Part shown: piece after piece, positions 34,912-47,902 of the stretch
Layout of the letters: every line of letters starts with the position of its first letter
Position numbering within the stretch: the first letter of the stretch is position 1
DNA from: Spiroplasma turonicum
Lineage (GTDB): Bacteria; Bacillota_I; Bacilli_A; Mycoplasmatales; Mycoplasmataceae
Length of the DNA stretch: 64,000 nucleotides
Direction: 5' to 3'
Assembly (NCBI RefSeq): GCF_001262715.1
Contig: NZ_CP012328.1
Coordinates: forward strand, 682,001 to 746,000
Made by a program: the position numbers and the translations under genes
The notes under the pieces: generated by a model
Databases searched by the model: none
What the model was told of the DNA's origin: nothing
Seen by the model: only the letters and a program-made list of their open reading frames with translations

Positions 34912-37000
34912 AAATTAATTTTACAGTTTTTAAATATTAATGCTTGTTATGGTCGGGATTTTTCAGTTTAAAATTTTAAGTATAATTTTGTTAATTACTT
35001 TGTTTATTATTAATGTGATTTAAACATTCTCATTTTAATCAGCTTAAAAATATTTCATTTTCACTGTTGTATATTGAATTAACTATTCTACTCATTGATA
35101 TTTTACTATCTTTTTTTTACTAAACATTACTTCAAAACTTAAATATTGTAAATATGATATGATTAAAAATTTATTTTATTAATTTCGTTTATTTTTTCTA
35201 CAACTAATCGGATATTGTTCTTTATAATAAGCATAAAGAAACTCTTTTTTATTCATATTATTGATAGTTGCAAATTAATAATTATTAATTTCTTAAACCA
35301 ATGCATCAGTATGATAAAATTAGTTACTGTTAATTAATTTGTTTTATATTATAATTATGCTTAACTATATTAGGAAACTTGATCTTATTATTCTTTGACT
35401 ATTGTCATAATTGTAAAATCTCATCTTTTTAAATATTATATTAAAGAACTAAATTTAAAATAAATCTTTTTTTAACAAAATTATCTTTTTTCTACTTAGA
35501 ATAAACAACCTTAAAGAGACCTGAAAATTTTATATTATTTGGCTTCTTTTTTTATTGTATATGTAAGTTTGTAAAGAGTTTCTTTTAATAATAAATTCAT
35601 CAAATTTATTTAAAAATTCTTGGATACTAAGAAATATATTTCCATATTCTGCAAAAAAACATTCCTTAAATCAACCATTTAATGATTCTGTCGGAGCATT
35701 ATGTTTAAAACCAGCTTATGACATTGATAAAACAAAATTTGGGTAACATTCAATTATGTTTTTAACTATATTAGAAGTGTTTGCTGTATCTCTATCCATT
35801 TGGATAATTGAATAATCAACTTTATAATTACTTACTACATTAATAATATCCATAATTGTTTTACTTACTACTTGCGAATTCTCACTGAAATCAAAATTGT
35901 AAGCAATCATATCTCGATTGTATCAATTGTATGCAAATTCTCCTAATATTTTTGTTTTTTTCCCATTTATTATAAGATCTAAATAAGAACCATCTAAACC
36001 AATTTTATGAAAATTATATTGTGATTTAAAATCTTTTTTAATAAGGTCTGGGACAACATTGCCCCTTTGACTAGTATATTTTTTTGCAACTCTCTTAATT
36101 TTTGGTAATTTTACAAGTTTATTATTTCTTAGTTCGTTTACTATTTTATAACTAATGTTAACTGCATGATTGTCCGTAATTCAAGAACTTACATTGCGAG
36201 CGCCTGAAGCACCATTTAATTTAGTGAACTTATTAATTAATTCAATCGCACGTTTATTATACTTTCGTTTTAACTTAGTTGTCTTACCTCTTGATAAAAT
36301 ATCATGATATTTTATTTTTCACTTAGCATAATTTGAGTAATTTACAAAAAGTGCTTTACATTTATCCTTTAAATTCAGCTCAACTGAATTATCATAAAAA
36401 ATAATATTATAGGCATCATTTTTTCAAGCCTTCTTACTTGTCTGTATCTTCATCTGTTCTTTCGATAAATTCATGCAAGAAGGCATGCGCTTTTCCAAAA
36501 ATTCTATTTTAGCCCTATCTTTCAATTTTTCTTTTTTTAAGTTTTTAATCTCTTTTTCGAGTTTTTGATTTTCTTTTTTAAGTAATTTATTTTCTATATC
36601 TTTCTGCATATAAATATTAACCTCACAAGGCGAATAATCTAATTCGCTTTCTAATTCATTAATATTATATCTTTTTTACTCATTGATATATCTGAGCAAC
36701 GCCACTTTTTAAATTTAAATCTTCTTTTATTGACTTCGGTTTTTCACCACTTAAAAATTTTTTTATAGCTATTAATTTTATCTTTTTATCTATTATTTTT
36801 GGCATAAAAAACAACCTTTCTTTTGAATATATTAGTATTTAAAGTATCACTAATATGGTCTCTTTAAGGTTGTTTATTCTCTTTCATAAAGAAAATTGCT
36901 TTTTTAAAAAATGATTAAACATATACATTAAATGATTGTTTAAAAAGATATACGATGAATTAATATAATTCTCACTTTAATTGTTAATTATAACAACATT
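34912..37000 (-). mobile_element. IS-B copy d (very degenerate), hosting IS-C copy 2
   Basis: Weak but collinear similarity to IS-B. The left part (34912-35497) has the AATTTTACAGTTTTTAAATA end. The right part (36881 to about 37000) has the ATGAATTAATATAATTCTCACTTTAATTG stretch. No reading frame left. Confidence 0.6.
35498..36880 (-). mobile_element. IS-C copy 2, with 3-bp target duplication CTT
   Basis: 1383 bp, nearly identical to copy 1 but inverted. CTT is found at both borders (TACTT|AGAATA ... TTATTCT|CTTTC). Its transposase has two defects: one extra A in the run after the QIYQW region (six As instead of five) and GAA-to-TAA in LSMSEAG. Copy 1 lacks both but has its own TAA. Confidence 0.92.
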
Positions 37001-37560
37001 TTAACTTTTATAGGTAACTTTAGAAGTATAATTTGTTACTTGGATAATGATAAGGAAATTTATTGAAAGAAAAAACTAGATTCGTTGCGTAATTTATTAA
37101 ATAAAAAATCTATATATGAATACGGCTTTGCAGGTACTATGTAGTGATAATTTTATTTTACTTATAAACTATATATTAGTAATCTATAAAAACATATATC
37201 ATTAAACACAAATATTTTGTTCATATATAAAGAACAATATAATATTGTTATATAAAACTTTCATATATGAATGCAAATTCAATTAACCGTTTTATAATAT
37301 AGACTCAATACTATAATTAATCCGGCAAATTTAAAAAATGCTTCTAATAAAAGATTAATAAAATGTTATGTGAATCTGTTTTTCGTTTTTTTAATTTTTA
37401 TTTTTGTTTTTATTATCAATACTTTATTCAATACTCTAATAGTTATTGTTGAAATAAAATCAATAATATTAAAAAAATAGTTATTTATTATTGTCAAATT
37501 TAGTTAAATATAAATTTTGTATAATGTTATTTAATTTACTATAATAAAAGCTTGTCTAAA
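37001..37560. other. decayed intergenic DNA
   Basis: No gene recognised. A short minus- or plus-strand trace (KKKLDSLRNLLNKKSIYEYGF at about 37070-37130, plus) may be transposase debris. Confidence 0.4.
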
Positions 37561-37588
37561 ATAAAAAAACTAGTAATATTACAAGTTT
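37561..37588 (-). terminator. terminator of the sucrose operon
   Basis: On the minus strand, ACTTGTAAT/ATTACTAGT forms a stem followed by seven Ts, 20 bases beyond the stop of the GH32 gene. Confidence 0.75.
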
Positions 37589-37607
37589 CATAATTATTAA
37601 ATATAGT

Positions 37608-39059
37608 TTATTCAATGTTCATGTTTTTTATATCTGATGCTATTAATTCAATCTCTTTTGAAAATTCGATTCTATTAAATTCTTTAACAAAAAATCTTGA
37701 TGTAAATACAGTTTTATAATCATCTGCAAATAACTCTATTGAAGAAGAATCAATAAACATTTCAACTTCTTGTTCTTTTCCTACAACTTTTCTTTTTGCA
37801 TATCTTGGTGTTTCAAAATCTCAATCAACTTTAGCTGACTGTTTATTTCTATCCATTAATATTTCTTTATCACTAAATTCAACTAATAAATATTCATTTT
37901 TATCATTTAATATTTTAAATGATATATTATCAGATAATTTAAATTTAATATGTTTAGCTTTATTGATTTCTATAATATTTGTTTTTATTTTTTTTGAATT
38001 AAATAAAACATTGTCTTTAAAGTCTTTTAAAGGTTTTTGTATTAACATATCGTTTTCAACATTTAATTCTCTTGGGATAGTTAGCATTGAATGTCATGAA
38101 TATTCATCAGTTGGGTATTGTACATCACAAACTCCAAACCAACCATATCAAACAAGTTTTTTATTCATTCAGTATGTTTGAGGTGCATAAAAGTCATAAC
38201 CTGAATCTACAGTTTTCATTTCAAACTTTTCATTTAACTCAGAACTATTTAAATCCAATTTATTTAAAAGTGTATATACAACATTTCTTGAACTATTAAG
38301 TTCATACTTATCCTCACTATTGTAATAGCCTTCTGCAGAAATAAAGAATAAGTAATTATTATCAACAAAATCTAAATTAGGACATTCTCACATATTTCCA
38401 TAATTATTACCTTTAATTGATGGTTTAAAGATTGTAACAAATTCAAATTTATCATAATCTTTCATTTCATAAAATGCTAATCCACCTAGATCATCATGTT
38501 TTGTTCTAACTCCAAATATAAGATATTTTTTATTATTATATTCAAATATTTTTGGATCTCTTGCATGTGGTGTATATTTTTCACCATCTCAAGGCACCGC
38601 TACTCTTTTATTAATTATTTTACCATCTTTAAAATCAGCTACTAATTGAATTTCTTCGCTCATTTCGCCTTTGCCGTCTTCCATATTACCGGTTCAATAT
38701 ATTTTGACAGTATCTCCGAAGTCGTATGCACTTCCTGAAAATGACCCGTATTTTTCTTTTTCATGATCTGGAACCATTGAAACTCCATGATCTTTATAAT
38801 TTATGAAGTCTTTTGTTGTAACATATCTTCAATGTTTAAAACCATGAAATGGCTCAACTGGTGATCATTGATAATGTATGTGGTGAACACCATCTTTAAA
38901 TAATAGTCCATTTGGGTCATTAACCAAACCATTTGGTGATGCTATGTGATATTTTGGTCTATAATAAACATCACTTTTTACAAGTTGATTTGCTTTATCA
39001 AAATATTCTTTATCAATATCATAATATTTTTTTCATTGAATATCTTTATTTATTTTCAT
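37608..39059 (-). CDS. scrB: sucrose-6-phosphate hydrolase (GH32)
   Basis: Splits PTS-imported sucrose-6-phosphate to glucose-6-phosphate and fructose. 483 residues. The nucleophile Asp is in NDPNGLLF (about 48), the transition-state Asp in HARDPKIF (about 165), and the acid/base Glu in WECPNL (about 222). A C-terminal beta-sandwich is expected from about 340. ATG 39059 has TAAGGAGTAAATT upstream. The ribosome binding site overlaps the 3' end of the preceding PTS gene, so the two are co-transcribed and coupled. Fructan or raffinose derivatives are possible side substrates. Confidence 0.92.
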
Positions 39060-39062
39060 AAT

Positions 39063-40664
39063 TTACTCCTTAATTTTTTTTATTTTTTTATCAATATTAT
39101 TTTCACCTTCAAGTGGTGCAAAATCTCTATCAATTATGTCTTTTGTCATTCTTTTAAAATAACCAATTCTTGAGAATAGAACTGTCAATAAAAATGTTGA
39201 TGCAATTGTTGATGCTAATGCTACAGCCATTCATAAAAATCCAGTACCAGCTCATGTATTTATACCAAGGCCTGGTATAGAACCTGCATCTTGAATCACA
39301 CATAAGAATACTAATAATGATACTGGTCCCATTGTTGTTAAAGTTCCAGAGGCTGTAATAATTGTACATCCAACCGCTGTTCCAATACTTGTTGCAAGTA
39401 CTGGGAATAAGAATCTTAATGATACTCCAAACAGAGCTGCTTCTGTAGAACCTCCAATATATGCAATTAAGTAAGAAGGTGTTGCTACTTTTTGTAATTC
39501 TTTATTTTTTTTATGTAATAAAGCAATTACCATAGTACTAGTTGCAACCGCAATATTTAATTGTGTACACATTGGTGCTACAGACATTGCTCCATAAGTT
39601 ATGAACTGTTGTAAACCAACTACATTAAATATATGAATAAATCCTGTAACAACCATTCATGGTAATAACAACCCTATTATTGGGTTAAATATATATTTAG
39701 CAATTGGATTTGTAATAGTAGCTCAAGTTATTGCAAGATTCATACCATATGTAATTAACATTCCTATTGGTGCTATTAATAATAAGCCTACAAAGAAAGG
39801 TATTATTAGTACCATAGGTATACCTAAAAGTTCTCTAACAACTCCTGATTTTATTTTTTTAGCTAATCTTTCAATATATACTGCCATAAATCCAATAAGC
39901 ACTAGAGTTAATATTTGTCCTTCAAAGGAAATTTTTCATGGATATCCACTAGCATAGTCAGAAAAAGATCATTTAAAACCTTCACTACTACTTAATCCTC
40001 AATCAAATAGTTTTCCATCACCCTGCATAAACATATTAGTAGATGCTAAATCCTTAGCACACAAAACTACTCCAAGAGAAATACCAAGTGATTGACTCCC
40101 TTTCATCATTTTAAATATTGTTCAAGGAATTAAAATACTAAAAGTTAATACTAATGCATTTTGAAAAGATTCAAACATTGAACCTAATGTATATGCAAAC
40201 TTACCAAGATCTTTAATTTTTAAACCATTAACTTCAATGTTGTTTATAATATTTCCAATAGTAGCTACAAGCGCAAGACTTATTGCATATGGAAATAATG
40301 GTGTAAATAAAACTCCAATACCATCAGTTAATCATTTAAAAAAACTTTTTTTAATGTTTAATTTTACATCAAAAAGATTAGTTAATCTTTTAATATTTAC
40401 TCCTAATTCTACTAAAAACTCCTTGTTAAATTCTTCAGTGCTTTTTTTTACTGCAAATTGTAATAATTTATCTTTTAAAATAACACCATTTATTAAGTCT
40501 AGATTTTCAATATCAGTTATATTTATACTTTCAGTGTTTTTCAATGTTATTCTCATTCTTGTGGAACAATGATTAACATTTTCAATATTATCCACATTCC
40601 CTAGCAATTGAATTAACTTTTTTAATTCTGGGTCCACTTCTTTCTTCTTAATAAAAAGTTTCAT
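39063..40664 (-). CDS. scrA: PTS sucrose-type transporter EIIBC
   Basis: 533 residues. EIIB is 1-90, with the phospho-Cys in VNHCSTRMRI (about C33). EIIC is about 110-500, with 9-10 TM segments and the sucrose/glucose-family block SVAPMCTQLNIAVATST. No EIIA domain is present, so phosphate must come from an EIIA in trans, perhaps one of the three EIIABC proteins in this window, whose EIIA domains are of the glucose (Crr) type. The start MKLFIKKKEV at 40664 has AGAAAGGATAAAG; an upstream in-frame ATG at 40715 lacks a site. It is directly followed by the GH32 gene. Sucrose is the likeliest substrate because of that partner. Confidence 0.88.
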
Positions 40665-40718
40665 CTTTATCCTTTCTTTATATAAAATTAAATAAATAAA
40701 TAAATCCACTATCATATA

Positions 40719-40770
40719 TATGAAAATATTTTATTTTCAAATAACTACAGATTATCTAAGTAAAACTTAG
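40719..40770 (-). promoter_or_regulatory. two palindromes upstream of scrA
   Basis: CTAAGTAAAACTTAG (40756-40770) is a perfect inverted repeat with 6-bp arms. TGAAAATATTTTATTTTCA-like symmetry lies at 40719-40737. Both sit 55-110 bp before the scrA start and are candidate operators. Confidence 0.4.
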
Positions 40771-40895
40771 TATAAATATTTATAGTAAATGATTATTTAT
40801 GTATTTTATAAACCAAAATTTTTATATTTTATTATACTTAATATACTTCATCGATATATTAATTAATATTTTAAATAATTCTAAAGAACACTTAT

Positions 40896-40911
40896 ACTTA
40901 TAGTTATAAGT
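40896..40911. promoter_or_regulatory. shared operator candidate, site 1
   Basis: ACTTATAGTTATAAGT, a perfect palindrome with 7-bp arms, is identical (with TTT after it) to the site at 45458-45473 in front of the next PTS operon. It lies about 240 bp upstream of scrA in a 550-bp gene-free stretch (40665-41213). Confidence 0.6.
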
Positions 40912-41138
40912 TTTAAAATTAAAAAAACTATTTAAAAAATACACAAAATTAAAAGAATCAATAATTATAATCTATAAAATTAATTGAGAAAAATTTATTT
41001 ATGACTAACTTAAATTTTATATAAAGTTATATATATTTAAAAATATAAAACTAAAAAATAACTTTATATAATATTAAACTAACAATTTAATTACTTAATA
41101 TATTAAATACCATATAATTAATAAAAATATGTCGATTT

Positions 41139-41162
41139 AAAAATCCAGTGTTGGACACTGGA
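41139..41162 (-). terminator. terminator of the GH13/PTS operon
   Basis: TCCAGTGT-TGG-ACACTGGA, with an A run on the plus-strand left side (T run on the minus strand). It lies about 50 bases beyond the GH13 stop. Confidence 0.85.
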
Positions 41163-41213
41163 GTAATAATATGCTAATAAAACTATATAAGTTAAAAATT
41201 ACAATTATAGATA

Positions 41214-42876
<1,663 letters not shown>

Positions 42877-45408
42877 TTACATTTTCCAATCTTTTTTAAA
42901 GTTAAATTTATCATTAAGTTTAGTTTTTAAATCATAGCATAAGTTTATAGAATTTAATGAATTACTGAACCCATTAAGTATTTTCTCTTTATTAAAGCTT
43001 ATACTTTCGTTTATACTAGTTAATATACTTTTTTGTTTATCAAATATTTTATTTATAAAATTATCAAATTTGTTTTTCAGATCAACAGAAGTTAGTATGA
43101 TATTTTGTTTTTTAAGTTCTAAAACATTTTTTTCATTATTTAAATTATAATTTTTAAATTTTAATATAATTTTATTTTTATCTTCAACTGTTAAATTTTT
43201 ATTTTTTTTAGCTCTAATTGCACTTTTATATAATTTATTTTTATTTTTTTCTTCCTTAAATTTAATTTTCTCTAGTTTTGCATCAATACAATTTAAACTA
43301 ATAAGATATTTTTCATAATTTTTAAATAAAAGTTTATTATTTTTAATTTCATTTGATGCTTCTTTTAAATTATTAAAAACATTAGATACTTCATTTTCTT
43401 TTAAATTTGATTTAATAAGTATTTTTTTTAATAGTCTATTATATTTCATAGAATATTTAAACTCATCTAATTTTTCTTTATAAATTAGGATTGTAAATAA
43501 TATTGCAAAACCTATAGATAAAGTTCACATTAATAGAATTAATAATTGTTTTTTGATTCCTATGAAACCAAATATAGCAAATAAACCACCACCTGCAGGT
43601 ATATCAATTTTTAAATCAAGATAATATATTAAAAATGAAGTTATTCCAGCAGCTAATGAAGATGCAATAAATGGTTTTATTTTTGGAATAGTAACCCCAT
43701 ATAACAATGGTTCTGAAATACCTCCTAAAAATAGTGGAGCTAATGTTAAACCTGCATTTCTTTTAAACACTTTATTCTTTGTTAAAAGTATTACACCTAT
43801 ACAACCACCAGCTTGTGCATACATTGCAACTCCTGCTACTGCAAATATTAGTGAAGGTGTTCCTTTTAGAAAACTAATATTTACTGCCATATTAATAATA
43901 TTATGGGTGCCTGTCAATACAATTGCTTGATAAAGTAGACCATATATTGTTATACCAATACCAAAAGGTCATTTTTCCATTCATATAATAGCGGTTGAAA
44001 TACCATATTCGACAAGTGAAAGTAATGGACCTAAGATAAAAAACATTGGTATTAAAGTTAATATCATTGTTAGAAATGTACCAAATATAAAATCTAAAGA
44101 TTTAGGGACTATCTTTTTAGTTAATATATCTACTTTAGTCAATATAAAACCAGCTGCCACAAATGGTATTATAGAACCTTCATAAGCTCTAATAGTAACG
44201 GGATAATCACCAATTCTAAATAAATATCAGCCATTTATTCCTCTATCAATATCATTAATAAAAGTTCCAAATGCTATATCCTTTATTGATTTTGCTCCAT
44301 CAACCATTTCACTTGAAACTTGTGTACCAACAAATGAATAAAGTCTTGAAGTTAATATTAGCCCAATGAGAATTGCTATATAAACATTACCACCAAAATA
44401 TTTTGTAGTGTTGTAGCATAAGAATATTCCTACTAATGATAACCCAGTGATTGAAGAAATATACATTAAAAATCCAAACATATTTTCCTGTGGATCTGAT
44501 GGTATTGCTTTAGATTGAGTTAAAATCGAGTAGAGAGCAAATAAAAGTCCTGATGCAGTCAATAAAGGTAAACATGGAACAAGTATTCCTGAAAGAGCTG
44601 ATGATATACTAAACTTTTTGTCTTTGTTATTTTTTTTAAAATCTATATTTGAATAATCACCATTGTTTAATTTTTTTATCTCTTTTTTTACTAGACCACT
44701 CTCTCCTCCTACAATAACTTGAAGTTCATTACCCGCTCAATTAACACCTTTAATATTTAAAAGTTTTTTAAGTTCTTCATATTTAACTTTTTTCTTATCT
44801 AATATCTTAAACCTAACTCTAGTAACACAATTATAAACTTTGTCGTAATTTTCCTTTGTTCCTACTAATTCATTAATCTCTTTTGCAAGTTTTAGAAATT
44901 TTGATTCATAACCTTCTAAATCCTCTTCAATTTTTTCATCTTTTATTAATCGATTTGTAAAAGGTACGTTTACAATTGTTATTAACTCCCCTCTTTTGTA
45001 ATCTTTTTCTTCAAATCCCTCCATTTCATAACTTCCTTCATAAACAAATGGAGTTTCAACTGAAAAGTTTTCTTTTTTCAATTGTTTTATATCCACTTTA
45101 AATATTCGATCATTTAAAGACTGATTGTTATTGTTATCAATATAACTTGTAAAAACATTTGAACTTAAATTTACTGTATTTAACCCACAATGAAGTAAAA
45201 ATTCGATTCCATTTACATTAAATAAATAAGCATGGTTTGTTTCAAATACAGATTTAACTGTCGCATTTTCAAACATGCTATAAAATTCATCTTCTTTAGG
45301 TATTATTAAAAATCCATTACCCAATGATAAACTAGAAAACGCTCCATCTTTGCACTTTCTAATATTTTTTATCGTGCAATCTAATGGTGCATAAATTTTT
45401 ATTTTCAT
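42877..45408 (-). CDS. PTS transporter EIIABC with coiled-coil tail (trehalose / alpha-glucoside type)
   Basis: 843 residues, intact. EIIA is 1-150, with H59 and the active H73 in LLHCGLNTV. EIIB is about 170-255, with Cys in YNCVTRVRF (about 194) and GVNWAGNELQVIVGG. EIIC is about 270-650. A long Lys-rich coiled coil runs from about 655 to the end (KSAIRAKKNKNLTVEDKNK...). The start MKIKIYAPLD at 45408 has TAGGGGGTTGTGT before it; an in-frame ATG at 45450 has none. Its stop touches the GH13 start. A palindromic operator candidate lies 50 bp upstream. The sugar is inferred from the GH13 partner. Confidence 0.85.
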
Positions 45409-45457
45409 ACACAACCCCCTAGTAACTATATTGTTAATCAAATTAAACAATAATATA

Positions 45458-45473
45458 ACTTATAGTTATAAGT
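45458..45473. promoter_or_regulatory. shared operator candidate, site 2
   Basis: ACTTATAGTTATAAGT, the same 16-bp palindrome as at 40896, centred about 57 bp before the PTS start where a promoter should be. Its size and symmetry resemble GntR/TreR-type operators. The regulator is not encoded in the window. Confidence 0.65.
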
Positions 45474-45504
45474 TTTTATATGTATGAAAAATAATAAATA
45501 TAAA

Positions 45505-46668
45505 TTGGAGAAACAAATTATACAGTTTTTAAAAAATCACGCTATCTTTGGTTGGAGTTTTTCAATTTAAAACTTTTTATATTATTTTGTTATTGTACAA
45601 GTTAATATACCAATTAATGTGTTTGTATATTTCATCAAATTTAAATATGTGAGTATTAATGTAATTAAATATTCTCCTTTTAAACAACAAACAAAATATT
45701 CAATTACTCTATTGTTTAGTGAATTTCCTATTATACTCATTCATATTTTTACTATCCATTTTTTTTACTAAATCTTTTATTTCATAGCTTGAGTATTTTA
45801 ATCCATGTTTAGTTTTATTAATTTTGTTTAATATGTTTACAACTAATTATGTTTAATTTCTTTGCGTTAAAAATCAAGACTCTATTTTTTAAGTCCTATG
45901 GCTAATAGCTGCAGATAAATAGTAATTATTCCTTAAACCAACTCAGGAATTCATAAACATCAGTCGCTATTCTATTGTCTTTTTCTGGATTATAATTATG
46001 TTTAACTAAATCAAGAAATTTAACTTTAGTATTTTTTAAATCTTGTTTTAATTATAAAACCTCATCATTTTAAATAATGTCTCAAAGTTCTCTCATTAAT
46101 AATGAATCCTTTTCGTTTTAACAAAACGATTATTTTTCTACTTCCTAAACAAATTTTAACTCTATTAAAATACTTTCAACAACACCTTTTAGATGGCTCT
46201 ATTTATACTTTCTAGTAGCATTTTTTTTATAAAAAGGTGATCGATGCATCTGTATAATTCTTGCTTTTAATTTTGTGTTTAATGACTTTATTTTGTTAAT
46301 AGATTGCCTTTCGTTTTCATCTCTTTTATTTTTAATTCAATCTTCTATAATTTCACTTTTTTGAAATTATAGATTATTCCATGATTATCAGAATCATCTC
46401 TTTTTTTTGTATCTTCCAGAACCTTTTTTTAATTAAACTTTTCATACCATAATTATCTACTAATCTAGCTTTTGTTTTAATTCTTTTACAAATTTCACAT
46501 GAGTGTTTCAAAATTTTAGATTTTATTATTCTATATTCCAACTCCGCTACTCTTATTCCTTCATTTTTACATACATCTATTATTTTCAATCATTGTTCAA
46601 CCGTTAAATTTTTTGATATAAAAAAATACACTTCTTTCTAGTGTAGAATTCATTTTTCCCAGTCTAGT
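45505..46668 (-). mobile_element. IS-B copy c (dead)
   Basis: Clear similarity to IS-B throughout, ending TTCATTTTTCCCAGT at 46668. The best remaining frame is the orfA piece 46374-46589 (MKIIDVCKNEGIRVAELEYRI). orfB is full of indels. Confidence 0.82.
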
Positions 46669-47290
46669 TTAATATTATTTTTTATTTTTTTGCACTTACC
46701 TTAGATGATAAAATTCATTTACTATTTTCATTTTTTCAACTGAAAAAAATAGTTTTGTTTTTTGCTATAAAAAGACAACATTCTATAAAAATTTAATAAA
46801 TAATTTTTGTATAGTTTGGGGTGACCCTTTAAAGTATAGAATATGTTTTTTTTGTTAATTAATATTTCTTATTTGGATAAAATAAATATAGAATATTTTA
46901 AATAAATCATTAGTATAATTTAGACTATTTTTAAAATTATAATATTTAAATTTTTTAAGATTATTAATTAAAAATCATTAAAGTAGATGAAAAGTTTTAT
47001 TTATTTTAAAAATATATTAAACCATTTAAATCACATATATTATTAGTTCTATATTAATATAATACAAAGATCTATGTACTTTAATTGTAAATAACATTTC
47101 AAATAAAGATGTTTAATTTAAAACACTCTTATTTTTTTCAATAGATATATAATACAATAATTGTATTTATAATAAAATTTATGTTAATCGATAAAATAAT
47201 TAAATAGTTGTTGAAAATACAAATAACAAGTTCTATTATTAATTTTAATTAATTAAATCAGTAATTTAATATTAAAAATAAAGAAAGCAA
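46669..47290. other. gene-free stretch with possible IS-D end
   Basis: TAGTTTGGGGTGACCCTTTA at 46815-46834 matches the last bases of the IS-D remnant (TAGTTTGAGGTGATCCTTTA at 29376-29395). Otherwise only AT-rich DNA without a recognisable gene. Confidence 0.4.
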
Positions 47291-47902
47291 CTAACTATTA
47301 AACAAACAAAAATCATAAAAATTAATATTTTCGTTAAATTTATCTAAAATGAATAAAGTATTTGTTTTTTTATCAAATGATTCAAAACTCATAGCTTTAG
47401 CTTTAAATTCAATATTTTCGATTGTAAAAAATTTATTGAGTTTTTCTTCTAAGATATTACAAATATGATTAGCTTTAAAAGAATCATTTGCAGGTCTTGA
47501 TATTCTAGATTTATAAACAAAATAAAATATTATTTCATTTGTAAGTAATAAATTAATAAGAACTGCTAAATAACAAACGGAGTCTCTAATTTTTATCACT
47601 AAATTTTCTATTTTTAGGTTTTTTAAATTTATATGCTTAAATTCTATTAAAAAAAGTAATGACTTACTTGAGATTTTATTATTAAATAAAATTGAGTCAA
47701 CTGATTTAGGTGTTAACTTATGTTTACTACATATCCTTCTATTAGAAAAATAAGTTTTTACAATATAATCAAAATCTATGCCTTGATCTAAAGAATTACT
47801 AGCGGAATGCAGAGTTGTAGACTCTTGTTGTACATAACAACAATTATTAGAAAGACAATTCTGAGTGCATTTTGATATTTCTTTATATGTTTTAAAAATC
47901 AT
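47291..47902 (-). CDS. unknown protein with PD-(D/E)XK-like pattern, partner of AAA ATPase
   Basis: 203 residues, not a recognised family. It begins with a Cys-rich patch (CTQNCLSNNCC, residues 12-22), then has a plausible nuclease core: D in SVDSILFN (about 69) and E-x-K in FLIEFKH (about 86-90), with beta-strand-like surroundings. The C-terminal half is helical. ATG 47902 overlaps the ATPase stop by 11 bases, so translation is coupled. ATPase-nuclease pairs of this layout (as in Septu, where PtuB is an HNH protein) are anti-phage systems; here the nuclease would be of another fold. The assignment rests on a short motif, so it is tentative. Confidence 0.55.
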   Translation of the reverse strand: MIFKTYKEISKCTQNCLSNNCCYVQQESTTLHSASNSLDQGIDFDYIVKTYFSNRRICSKHKLTPKSVDSILFNNKISSKSLLFLIEFKHINLKNLKIENLVIKIRDSVCYLAVLINLLLTNEIIFYFVYKSRISRPANDSFKANHICNILEEKLNKFFTIENIEFKAKAMSFESFDKKTNTLFILDKFNENINFYDFCLFNS

